This document shows positions 12,891-22,487 of a stretch of 64,000 nt of DNA, one piece after another. The position numbers and the translations under genes are program-made. The notes under the pieces were generated by a model that saw only the letters and a program-made list of their open reading frames with translations, did no database searches and was not told the origin of the DNA. The stretch is from the NCBI GenBank assembly GCA_013076295.1, contig RQOL01000618.1, forward strand, positions 868,001-932,000, given 5' to 3'. Source of the stretch: Sanderia malayensis. Taxonomy: Eukaryota; Cnidaria; Scyphozoa; Semaeostomeae; Pelagiidae. Within the stretch, counting starts at the first letter, position 1; each line of letters opens with the position of its first letter.

Positions 12891-13219
12891 CAGTCAACTC
12901 TGTCTAATTCGATCTCATGTAATTCGAACTTTTACTAATTCGAACTAAATTCTGTGGTCCCTTGAAAAATTCCTAACAAACCCTTATAAAAAAACCTTTA
13001 TAATTCGAACCTCTGTAATTGTTTGTAATTCGACCATTTTTTTCGTCCCGTCAGAAAAAATCCCTCTGTAATTCGAACTTTGCGTTAATCTCAGTTGGTT
13101 ACCTATGACATAACTTCTTTATTTTTGCTCTGATCTCTGGCAAACCCATTGAATTAGGCAAAATGACGCAAATTGACTTACAGAGATTTAGTACAGGATG
13201 CCAGACAGTGATTTTTACG

Positions 13220-15026
13220 CATTATTGATTTTTTTAGTGATTTTTTTAGTGATTTTTGATTTTTATTTTTTTTCAGTGATTTTTTTTTATTTTTTCTCTG
13301 CTCACGCACTTCGCATTTTCAAGGATTTCAGATTCACAGGAACAACAAAATATCTCTTCAGTATGGATGTCAAATCACTTTATACCTGCATTCCTCACTC
13401 AGATGGTCTCATTGCACTGAAGTTTTTCCTCGAGAAACGACGTGATCAGAACCCACCAACCGCTACACTTCTTCGCTTGGCCGAATTAGTCCTCACCACC
13501 AACGCCTTTACATTCGACGACAAGTTCTTTCTGCAAACATCCGGTGTTGCTATGGGTAGCAAACTTGGTCCTAGTTATGCCTGTCTTTTTGTTGGCCATC
13601 AGGAACAACTTATCTACGAATCCTACCAAGGTCCATCGCCATGTTTGATCAAGCGCTACATCGACGACATTATCGGTGCTACATCCCTTCCTCTGACCGA
13701 CCTGCAGAAATTTATTGACTACACCAACAACTTTCATCCTGCATTGCAATTCACCCACACCATAACTGAAGTTAGCCTTCCATTCCTAGACATCCTTCTT
13801 ACTATATCCGGCAACCAAATCTCCACCTCAATCTATTACAAGCCCACAGATGCTCATTGCTTCCTCGACTACAATTCTTCACATCCCAGAAAATGCAAGG
13901 ACTCCATCCCATACTCACAATTACGCCGTCTTCGCCGCATTTGTTCAAGTGATGATGACTTCAAGATCAAAGCCGATGAAATGACTGCTTTCTTCACAAA
14001 TAATCGATATCCTAAAGCAATCTCTGACAACGCCTTGAGTAAAGTTAACAATCTCTCCCAAGAGGATGCTTTGGTTCCATCTGATCAAACAACTTTCAAC
14101 AACCGTATTCCATTTACACTCACCTATCATCCTCTCAATCATCAAATTAAAAAGATCATCTACGAAAATTTCAACCTGTTGCAACAAGATGCCACAACTA
14201 AAGATATCTTCCCTGATCCTCCTCTCCTTGCCTATCGCAGTGATAAAAACTTAAAAGACACTCTTGTTAGAACCAACCTTTCCGTCGCACAGAACCCTGG
14301 TACTCGACCCTGTCGCCATCACCTTTGCCAAACCTGTTCACACATCAACCCAGAAACCACAATTTCCAACCATGGACAAAAATTCAACATCAAATCCGGC
14401 TTTACCTGTTCATCCTCTTGTCTAATCTACTGCATCATTTGCACTCGATGCCAAGCTTTGTACATTGGTGAGACATCTCGTCAAATTAACAACCGGTTTG
14501 GAGAGCACCTACGCAATGTCAAAAACAAGTTACACGAAGATGCAAACCATATAAATGATCCGGACAGCAACGTATCCAGACATTTCAACTCTGAATATCA
14601 CTCTTTTACTGACATGTCGGTTCTTGGACTTTTATATGCACCTCATGACAACAAGAAGAGAAAAACTTTAGAAAAACGTTTGATTTTTAACCTAAAAACA
14701 CTCTATCCTAAAGGACTTAATAAACAATTCTCATATTTACAATAAACATTTTGTGTAACTTTTTTAGTATTCTTTTCCACGCTTTGCTCCACTTATTCCA
14801 TTATTATGCTACGTCACATCGTTTCTCAAACTCTAATTTTCATCATTCGAACTACGCTTTCTATTCCTTCTTCTGTTTCTGCTTAACTGTTTTTCCTATT
14901 ACTTTGATAACGGGCATAAGCCTGAAACGTCAGTGTTAATATTTTATGATTCACATGGTACTATTCATTCAATTGTGTTCATTTATTTGCCTTACCTTAA
15001 CAGTACCACACGCATGAAAGAATTTT
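13220..15026 (+). mobile_element. Penelope-like retroelement insertion, 5'-truncated
   Basis: Bounded by a 14-bp direct repeat CAGTGATTTTTACG at 13206-13219 and 15027-15040, which is the target-site duplication. The 5' side carries low-complexity variants of the same target phrase (GTGATTTTTTTA repeats). Inside is one long ORF (RT plus GIY-YIG) and a 3' untranslated part containing GCCTGAAACGTCAGTG, close to a phrase I associate with the 3' parts of Penelope-like elements. The element interrupts the older TIR element. Confidence 0.85.
13319..14745 (+). CDS. Penelope-like RT with GIY-YIG endonuclease (5'-truncated)
   Basis: The polyprotein copies RNA into DNA and nicks the target. The open frame extends upstream to 13198, but recognisable protein begins near 13319. 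Order of parts: RT motif A in the phrase MDVKSLYTCIP; then SGVAMGSKLGPSYAC; then the catalytic YIDDI (at about 13656-13670); then a thumb-like region; a Cys/His cluster (CRHHLCQTC); a second cysteine group; and the GIY-YIG core LYIGETSRQINNRFGEHLR near the C-terminus. The N-terminal part of a full Penelope-like ORF is missing, so this copy is 5'-truncated, as is usual for these elements. The remaining frame is open to its stop, suggesting a fairly recent insertion. The Cys cluster between RT and nuclease is compatible with a Neptune-type clade (inference). Confidence 0.93.
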
Positions 15027-15096
15027 CAGTGATTTTTACGACCTGTTTAAGCGTGGCATTTTCTAGAAGTCAGATCCGATCAGCAGAACTTTATAA

Positions 15097-15423
15097 ATGG
15101 CACTAATTAAAGTACCTAAACTTGTCAAGTTCATTGAAGATGCAGAGGAGGTATTAAGGCCAATAAACGAAATTTCAATTCCTTTCGATGTTGAACTGCC
15201 GATTATTGTTACAAAAAATTGCAGCGTTCGATCTCATGTAAAAGGTTATCACGTGTACCAAAGTGTATGGAGACCTGTAATTAATGAATCTTTAGAAGCT
15301 AAAAGACAACCAGAGAACCCAACGGATAAATATGCCTTGGGTGTGCTCAAATATGACAAAGTTGTGGGGCACTCAGACAAAGGCAGTAATGGACGCTTTG
15401 CAAAACAATTTTCTACGTTGTGA
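15097..15423 (+). CDS. HIRAN-like domain ORF inside a TIR element
   Basis: A 108-residue ORF starting at ATG 15097, 57 bases after the retroelement's 3' target duplication. The region VKGYHVYQSVWRPVI, then NPTDKYALGV, then VVGH matches the pattern of HIRAN-type domains (nucleic-acid-binding modules) in repeated cnidarian hypothetical proteins. The N-terminal IKVPKLVKFIEDAEEVL also recalls those proteins, from memory only. It ends soon after RFAKQFST. The next frame reads TIFYVVT, so a one-base loss in the preceding A-run may have truncated it. It lies within the TIRs 12891-15661 and is likely transposon cargo rather than a host gene. Confidence 0.55.
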   Translation: MALIKVPKLVKFIEDAEEVLRPINEISIPFDVELPIIVTKNCSVRSHVKGYHVYQSVWRPVINESLEAKRQPENPTDKYALGVLKYDKVVGHSDKGSNGRFAKQFSTL

Positions 15424-15663
15424 CTTAATTCATATATTTTTGTTTTCTATTATAATGATTAATAAACTGTTTTGCTTCTTCAAAATGCCTTTAGTCCATA
15501 AGAATGGTCATAAAAATATATTTTATAGCCATAAACGGAGATATGGGGGTAACTAGGGGGTAAAATATGGAACTTACATGAAAACTCGTATAATTCAAAC
15601 TTTCTGTAATTCGAACAAATCGGGATTCCCCCATGGAGTTCGAATTAGACAGAGTTGATTGTA

Positions 15664-16973
15664 TTTGTCTCACACGTAAAGGATGAAAAGAACCGGCCAA
15701 TAAAATAAGGGGTGCTCTCGGGTCGGGGCAACTTTATTTTAAGGCCTCATTGCTTTCCTTTGATCCATTTAATCGGAGATTAGCACATGCATGAATAGAC
15801 TTCCATAACAGCATCATACAATCACCATGACAAGAATTTTTTGTTGTCGGTGGAGGAACCCTTTCATAAATGCGTTTTACCTGCTCTTGTCCCTGGGTTA
15901 GGTGTGACAAGTTGGCTGTTGAGTGTTGAGGTCTTCTCTACGTCTATTTTTTGGCCAACCACTCGGTCTTTTCCACTTTCAGGCCAGTCTCGTCTCGTCG
16001 ACAAAAATTTAGCTCACAAATAGTCGACACCTAATAATTAGGGCCTTCTGATCACTTTGAGACAAAACTCACCGCTGTAAGACAATTGGTTTAAAAATTA
16101 GGCGCTCTAACTGGCTGCAACATGTGAATTACAAATGTATAATCCGTTGGGCTGTTGAATATGAGCTGTTGAGGTCTCCATCTATTTATTGGCCAACCTC
16201 TCGGTCTTTTCCATTTCCAGTCCAGTCCGTCTTTTTGCATGTCCATCTATTTCGAGATATGATAGCCAGTCCATCTGTATTTGCTATTTGAAATTGTGGT
16301 CACAATGTCATTAACCATTTTAAGAACCTTCATCTTCATCAAGTATGATTTTCTCACTCTTTTTCTTTAATCTGAGAGTAGGTGTCATTCAACTGTTGAT
16401 TTTCAAAGATGCTATGCTCACAATAATAAAGAAAAGTGAATTCCCATATAAGTCTTTCTTCGCAAATCTACATTTTTCCCCAGTGAGATTTTCAACTTTC
16501 ATGACTCTAGTGCTGTTCTCAATTTCTCTCCAAGTCTCCTTCCAGCTTACGTTGGTGTCGGGCAAACAATACAAAAATATGAGCTGACATGGAAGTCTTC
16601 TCCTGAATCTCCTTTCTCGATATAATCAGCATTGTTCGCCTTCACTGATGTTGCTAAATCTTATTGTATCAATTTAAATCTTTTGTAAATTGTTGTGCTT
16701 TGTTTTTTACAGGTGAAAAAGAAGTTAAATAAAGAGCAAAAACCTGAAAAAAGCGAAATTAAAAGCGCTTGACTGAAAAAATATTTGCTAGCTTCTTCCA
16801 GATCTGTTTACCTTCTCGTCATTCACTGCATCATAATCTGGTAACAATTTCACTATTTATTTATAACGTAGAAGCATGTAACATTCGAGGATTTACGGTA
16901 TACACCAACTGAGATTACTTTTTAATTTCTTCATTATCTGGCCATTTCTCTTAGCTCTCCATTACCACGGAAG
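15664..16973. other. Upstream region of the GPCR, no gene seen
   Basis: Contains an imperfect direct duplication: 15912-15994 and 16148-16233 share the phrases GCTGTTGA, TTGGCCAACC and CTCGGTCTTTTCCA. No coding region is supported. The part just before 16974 should hold the GPCR promoter and 5' UTR, and a spliced 5' UTR cannot be excluded. Confidence 0.5.
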
Positions 16974-18161
16974 ATGAGGACATTTCCAGTTCGACTAATC
17001 TTCTACATCCTGATGCTGCGTTGCCAAGTGTCGGAATTGACATCAGCATCCAGCACAACGACGGCAACCTCATCGGTACCACTGTGGCCAGCAGCAAACA
17101 GCACGGCGTCACAGTCGCATAACAAGACAACGTTGTACAATTCACAGCAACAGAATGTGGCCTACACAACCGGAGAATCAATGAGAACGGCGTATGTGTT
17201 CACTGGTTTCTACGCCACGATTTTCATCATAGGCGTCACTGGCAACATCTTACTACTACTGACTGTGTTGACAAAGCAAATGCGTTCGGTGACGAATATC
17301 TTCTTAGGCAATTTGGCGGTAGCTGATCTGATAACATGTCTTTTGTCCTTACCGATAATCGTGATGAAATTGTACGTGGATTGGCCGCTCGGAAAGTTCG
17401 TGTGCCTTTTTATCTATCCTCTCACTGACGTGTTCGTGTCTGTGTCTGTATGCACGTTGTGTGCGATAATGCTTGATCGCTTTCGTGCAATCGTCTATCC
17501 ACTCGCACGCAAGTTGAGCTTGAAGATGACATTGGGTGTGACAGTAGCCATATGGATCCTCTCGATCGCAATCGTCGGCATACCACTTATTGTTCTCTAC
17601 AAGTTTGAAACTGTGTCCGGACAAGATTACTGTTATATGGAGTGGCCATCTAGGGTGTACTCGCACACTTACCGGCTGGGAATTTTCATATTTCTCTACA
17701 TCATACCAGTGTTCCTGATCTTCTTCTGCTACGTCTGCATCCGCAAGAGCATCAGGAAAAACTTGCGCTCGTTGAAAGGGTCGGTCAGTGATAGACGCAG
17801 ACACTTGCAAGGAAGAAGCAGGATAGTGAAGTTGATGTTCGTCATATTCATTACTTTTGCCATCTGCATGCTGCCCATCCAGCTTCTTCTTGTCATGATC
17901 GAATTCTACAAGCCGATACATCGCTGGCAAGGTATTCGATTAAGTAACAGCGTGTCCTTGCTTATCCTTTTCGCCAACAGTTGTATGAATCCAATCATTT
18001 TGTGCATAATGAGCAGCGCCTTCAGGGAAGGTTTCAAGAAAAAGTGTCTCTGCTTCATGCTGTTTCGCAAATGCAAGAACAGAAGGAATGATGGGAATGG
18101 TTTTGACGAGGCAGAAGATGAAACCAAAATGGCATTGTCCATGGACACATATAACGCTTAG
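16974..18161 (+). CDS. Class A GPCR, single exon, peptide-receptor-like
   Basis: A rhodopsin-family receptor of 395 residues with an intact uninterrupted frame. Residues 1-22 look like a signal peptide. The Ser/Thr-rich N-terminus has N-glycosylation sites at N42 and N50. TM1 carries GN (N91), TM2 has LAVAD (114-118), and C144 and C220 would form the usual disulfide. TM3 ends in DRF (168-170) instead of DRY. TM6 has FAICMLP (295-301) in place of the common CWxP. TM7 has NSCMNPIIL, where the NPxxY tyrosine is leucine. The tail has basic and Cys-rich residues that could be palmitoylated. The overall pattern is that of peptide receptors (neuropeptide Y/FF/tachykinin-like clade), but the ligand cannot be inferred. 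Intronless class A receptors are common in cnidarians. Confidence 0.95.
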   Translation: MRTFPVRLIFYILMLRCQVSELTSASSTTTATSSVPLWPAANSTASQSHNKTTLYNSQQQNVAYTTGESMRTAYVFTGFYATIFIIGVTGNILLLLTVLTKQMRSVTNIFLGNLAVADLITCLLSLPIIVMKLYVDWPLGKFVCLFIYPLTDVFVSVSVCTLCAIMLDRFRAIVYPLARKLSLKMTLGVTVAIWILSIAIVGIPLIVLYKFETVSGQDYCYMEWPSRVYSHTYRLGIFIFLYIIPVFLIFFCYVCIRKSIRKNLRSLKGSVSDRRRHLQGRSRIVKLMFVIFITFAICMLPIQLLLVMIEFYKPIHRWQGIRLSNSVSLLILFANSCMNPIILCIMSSAFREGFKKKCLCFMLFRKCKNRRNDGNGFDEAEDETKMALSMDTYNA

Positions 18162-18421
18162 AAGCCAAATTTCCAATAGCCCTTGCATCTTTTACCCTCA
18201 AACTACACACTTATCTGCCGGCTTCTCCGTTTGTTGCCATGTTTCCAGAATGCCATTAACAGGAGGCGTCCATATATTTTGGTGAATATTTTAGCCATTA
18301 ACGTAGGTCTTGACTGTTGACTATTCAATAATTAACGCCATCCCACTCTTATCCGGTCATCTGCTGTAGGCGCACATAGTCATTGTTACTACTTAATTTT
18401 TACTTCATTGTTATTATCTTA

Positions 18422-18476
18422 TTATTATTGCTGCTGCGTAGCGGAACGAAGTGAAGCGGCTGCGCAGCAGAATATA
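18422..18476. repeat. Hairpin with CTGCTGCG / CGCAGCAG arms
   Basis: The arms CTGCTGCGTAGC and GCTGCGCAGCAG flank a short GAACGAAGTGAA-type loop. It lies just outside the TIR element that follows and is probably an older repeat remnant. Confidence 0.5.
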
Positions 18477-18512
18477 ATCGAGTCCTTCTCGAGAAAAAAT
18501 CTTGGATGTTTG

Positions 18513-19573
18513 CAACCTCGAACCCAGGGCCCTTCCAGCTTCGCTGACATGGCCCTGGTACCTACCTCGCAATAATGGACTGTGATTGGCTAACCAATTA
18601 ACAATAGAAATTGCATAAGTTAGTGACCCGGGGAATTTCAAGAATTAATTTTCAAGAAAGGCAAGGAAAACAAGGGAAAATGTGCCGACAATGTGAGAGA
18701 AAACGTGACCCTGCATTGTTGTTATGTACTATGCTTCACGAGTAAAACCCTAACAAGAATTTTAAAAACTTTTCGATGATGACAGGAGAAAATTATAAAC
18801 AGGTGATAGCTTCATTTCTTTTTTTCAAACCGAGATATTTTCAAATTTACTTCGGCCTGTCTGCAGCGCCTAGGCCCAGCAAAAACGTATGATTTTTTTG
18901 GACTGATTTGTTGTTAATTTTGAGGCTTAAAGTTTTGAAAATGATTATTAACATCAAGTTTAAAGCTATATATAAATTTTACGTTTAATTCAGGCGTTAT
19001 TTTGCTTTTTACACGTCTGAAAACAAATAGTTCGGGGGTATAGGTGAAGGCCAATTTTGCTCAACATAAATAATTGTTGTACTCCTCCAAAATGAAAGTT
19101 TGCTTTGTCAATTTATGAAATTCAGTTTCAAACACTTTTGATAAATATTCTTTCCGGTCTAATCTTCAACTTGGAATGTTATTTTTAATTATTTGAATTT
19201 AAATGCACCTGTTGCTCAAAAATTACGATTGAATTCGGATAAAACCGATATAATCACTTTCAATTTCCGTGTGTTTTGATGTTTTATAAAAAATTCGCAC
19301 AGCAATATGCCCGGAGGAATTCAGGAATTACAAAAAAGACTCTCTGACAAACATTAATCCCAAATAATTCCAAAATTGTCACAGAGAAAACTAAATTGTA
19401 GACGAAACAAAATGGCGTGGAGGCACGAGCGACGCTAATTATGTTATAATTACCCTGATATTTTAACTTCATGTATGTTTTTGCATAATTACATGGAATA
19501 AATTCCCAACAAATCTGGAGGTAGGTACCAGGGCCATGTCAGCGAAGCTGGAAGGGCCCTGGGTTCGAGGTTG
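18513..19573. mobile_element. Non-coding TIR element with 9-bp target duplication
   Basis: Inverted repeats of about 56 bp are exact or nearly so: 18513-18568 begins CAACCTCGAACCCAGGGCCC and 19518-19573 is its complement. The direct repeat GGATGTTTG flanks both ends (18504-18512 and 19574-19582). The 949-bp interior has no meaningful ORF. A 9-bp duplication with long TIRs fits Mutator-like (MULE) non-autonomous elements (inference). The near-identical ends suggest recent mobility. Confidence 0.85.
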
Positions 19574-19582
19574 GGATGTTTG

Positions 19583-21984
19583 TGAAGATGTTTGTGTGTT
19601 TGTCGAATTCTAGCCTGCGCATGGCCTTAAATCCTCCTCCGTTTAGCCGCATGCTGGTTTTTATTATCAATTCATCAATGGCGGTGATCTTTGCTGCAGT
19701 GCAGTGAGACGTTTTAGAAACATTGAGAAAACGATATTTGGTTGGCTTATATGCTGGTTATTAACTTTTATTCGTGGCCAGAATCAAGAAGGCCCAAAAA
19801 AGGCCACTTTTATTTCGACAAGAGCACAGGAGTTGTTTTTTGTCGTGGGGATAAGTTTATAAAAATGAACGCCTGCAAGCAGAAGACAAAAGCTGTGCGG
19901 AAGTACAGTAGGCCTTAAAAAACTATTGTATCATCATTTACACCATCATTATGTTTCATTGTTTTTTTGAAAGTAATCCCGGTCCAGAAAATCCTGACTT
20001 CAGATTTCAAATTGTTGATGTGCATTTAATTTAGTTTTCTTTTTAATCTGGGGTTTTCTACATTTATTTCTCTGTTTTTGGTATTGTTTTGTGTTCATTG
20101 TGAAGTCATATCAACAAAGATTTGAATTTTATCTTTGATCTTCAAACTGAGCGTACACCTTCTCTTGATAAAGAATAATCTGCTGAAATCTATTATTGCT
20201 GAAATTCCAAAATCCAGCTATGAAACGTAAATGTCAATAAGAAATGTCAAATACAAATGACAGCATTCAATCACATCAGATATAGATAATATCTAGGCTT
20301 CCAAGCACGCTAAACACCCGCTCTCCATATTTTTTGAAGCACTCATTTCAAAACATATCGTATGCAAATGCTAGATGCTTGAGTTCTGATTACATCACAG
20401 CAGCACTCATTTTAACAACGTTAACAGCTAGTCTTAATTATAATTCCGTATGTAGGAACCTTGCAGATACGATTTTGCAAAGACACGTCTCCTTTCAAAT
20501 TTCTGTTGCTTTTAACTTTGCTATTTTTCTTGCATTCAAGTTATTTTTGGAAACTACTGGGTTAAATTCGACTTTATGCAATTGTTAAGACACAATCTTT
20601 TTGTAAATAATTGTCTTGTTGAATCATTATGTATCAAATGGTTTCCCTACTGGCAAACATCACTCACACTGTCCGGTACGGTTTAGGTCGGAATATAACA
20701 GGGGCTCCGCATCATGCTCCTCCGCATCGACTACTTTAGTCATTCAATGCTGAGTCATAAAGGTGTCCGAGAGACCCTTTGTCTCGTGATACCCTACGTG
20801 TCGCAATGGGGCACTCCCCTGTGCGCGAGGCATGCTATTCTAATTCTTTTTGCAGAATGGGAAGACAATTGTCTTTACCTGTATTAATCTACTACTATAC
20901 CATCTCATATAAACCAATTCTCTCCTACGCAGTGGCCAGCAGCAAGTGCTTGCTAAATCCTCAGCTCTCACTTTTCACAAACTCATCAAAATTAAAGGAT
21001 TTCTATAACAAAGAATATTCACTGAGAAGTATCATAAATATTTGATGATTGAGATTTGTTTATCGTTGCTCTCGATATATGAATCTATTAATAAATGGGT
21101 TCTGCTCCGTTTAAAGTCAAATACAATACAAAAGACGAGGCACAGGGTTATAGCCGCGCTGTAACCTAAATGATTTTGGGTGACTTTAGGGTTGCTTTTG
21201 TCTGTGATACGGAAAGAAGGCGGGGCAAAGACGTGGAGCAAGTTAGCTAGAAATAGAGCTGCAGTTACAAATGCAATACCCGATACAAAGGCTTTATTCA
21301 CACTATCAAGCCCTTGTTATATCTCAACATTCCTATAATATACGATATTCACAGGGTATTCGAAGACACAAAATTAAGAAAGACCCGAGGGTGAAATTAT
21401 ATGGAGAAAAAATAGGAAACGCAAGGCTGAAGCTAGAACCGCATCATTTAGCCAAGCGTTCTTATAAAAACGTTGTTGGAGCTAGAAATTAAAAAACCTC
21501 AAGAGAACAACAAACTAAATGGACATAACTAAAAAACTGAAATTATATAGAGAACTAATAAGAAACGCAAGGCTGAAATTTAAACAAAATTATAAAAAAA
21601 TGTTTATTGAATAACATATAGCAATTAAGCAAAGCAAAGTAAGGAAGCTTCCAGTTTGCATTAATGGAAGGGAGAGTTAAAAACATAGCAGGTTACGGTT
21701 TTGTGCATTGGGTTTGTCTTGGAAAATAAGAACAGGTTGCATTCATGATGCATTGATTGAAAATCAGAATAAAATACAGAAGCAGAATTGTTTATTCTTG
21801 GAGCTAAACTGTGTCTGAAAGCTGTGAAATATGTGCAGGTTTTATCGATTAAAACTACTGATACTTTCAACGAGGTAAGTTACAGACAGAAAGAACGCTG
21901 TTGCTCTACAAATATGGCAGGCCTTGCAAAGGAGGCTAGCCAACTTGTTCTCATTCTTTGTTTTCGTGAGGGTATTGTAGTAAA
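19583..21984. other. Spacer, no convincing gene
   Basis: AT-rich sequence with short ORFs. Two 40-bp direct copies (21392-21431 and 21538-21577) share AAATTATAT and GAAACGCAAGGCTGAA. Both translate in frame as KLY-(x)-ARLK-type peptides on the plus strand, but no gene model could be built around them. See also the separate entry at 21032-21301. Confidence 0.4.
21032..21301 (-). CDS. Candidate membrane-protein exon, unrecognised
   Basis: A minus-strand open frame with no ATG at its start. It contains two hydrophobic stretches (AFVSGIAFVTAALFLANLL and YSAAITLCLVFCIVF) separated by a hydrophilic loop, and ends in a charged tail with a stop. A possible acceptor TAG lies at its upstream edge. No partner exons were found and no family is recognised. 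It may be a chance ORF. Confidence 0.22.
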   Translation of the reverse strand: MNKAFVSGIAFVTAALFLANLLHVFAPPSFRITDKSNPKVTQNHLGYSAAITLCLVFCIVFDFKRSRTHLLIDSYIESNDKQISIIKYL

Positions 21985-21986
21985 TA

Positions 21987-22171
21987 CAGTCAAATCTGCA
22001 TAGTTCGAATTCGTTTAATTCGAACTGTATCTAATTCGAACGAAATTCTGCGTCCCTTCAAGGATCACTAATGAACCAATCCTTACAAAACAAACCTCTT
22101 TAATTCGAACTTTTTGTCATTCGAACACTTTCAAACTTCCCCAGGGTGTTCGAATTAGACAGAGTTGACTG
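21987..22171. mobile_element. 185-bp Tigger/pogo-like MITE
   Basis: The ends CAGTCAAATCTGCATAGTTC and (complement) CAGTCAACTCTGTCTAATTC are flanked by TA at 21985-21986 and 22172-22173. Internal repeats of TAATTCGAAC are present. The copy at 41961-42145 has the same length in the opposite orientation. No coding capacity; presumably mobilised by a pogo/Tigger-type transposase elsewhere. Confidence 0.85.
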
Positions 22172-22216
22172 TAGACTAGTTGAAAATCGAAAACTAGTAA
22201 TTAGTAATAATTAGAC

Positions 22217-22310
22217 TCATTGAAAACTAGTTTTTCTCTTTGTCGTTTAATTTGATTTTAATTGATTCCTTTTCTTTGTTTACATTATTGACATTATGTT
22301 GTATTGTTAT
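22217..22310. repeat. Dispersed repeat, copy 2
   Basis: Second copy of the tract at 5005-5102, same orientation, a few substitutions. Lies between the MITE and the first recognised exon of the PAN/fibrinogen-like gene. Confidence 0.6.
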
Positions 22311-22487
22311 AAGTTTGCTTTTAATTAGTTATCAATATATAGGGCATGAATGGGACCTATTGATGTGGGATGTGGGACCCAATTTCTCTATTTCAATTCA
22401 GGATCCTAGCTTTTCATTTCAGAATAAAAGTTGACTGTAGACTTGATTTCACTTCGCATGCTAATTCAAGCCAATACTGTTTTGCAG

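Larger units (their letters stand above)
12891..15661. mobile_element. Tigger/pogo-like TIR element, split by a retroelement
   Basis: The left end CAGTCAACTCTGTCTAATTC at 12891 is matched by its complement at the right end (GAATTAGACAGAGTTGATTG, ending 15661). A TA follows at 15662-15663; the left flank is TG rather than TA. The sub-terminal TAATTCGAAC repeats are those of the smaller MITEs at 21987 and 41961. Removing the 1.8-kb Penelope-like insertion leaves an element of about 0.95 kb carrying a HIRAN-like ORF. No transposase is visible, so it is probably non-autonomous. TA target sites and these ends suggest the Tc1/mariner superfamily, pogo/Tigger branch (inference). Confidence 0.6.

Noticed and set aside
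13198..13318. N-terminal 40 residues of the RT ORF (Phe-rich)
   Set aside because: This is T-rich low-complexity target sequence in the same frame, not part of the element's protein.
17349..17930. 193-residue minus-strand ORF antisense to the GPCR
   Set aside because: The plus-strand frame is a clear seven-transmembrane receptor. The antisense frame is rich in His/Asp/Arg, as expected from reversed hydrophobic codons.
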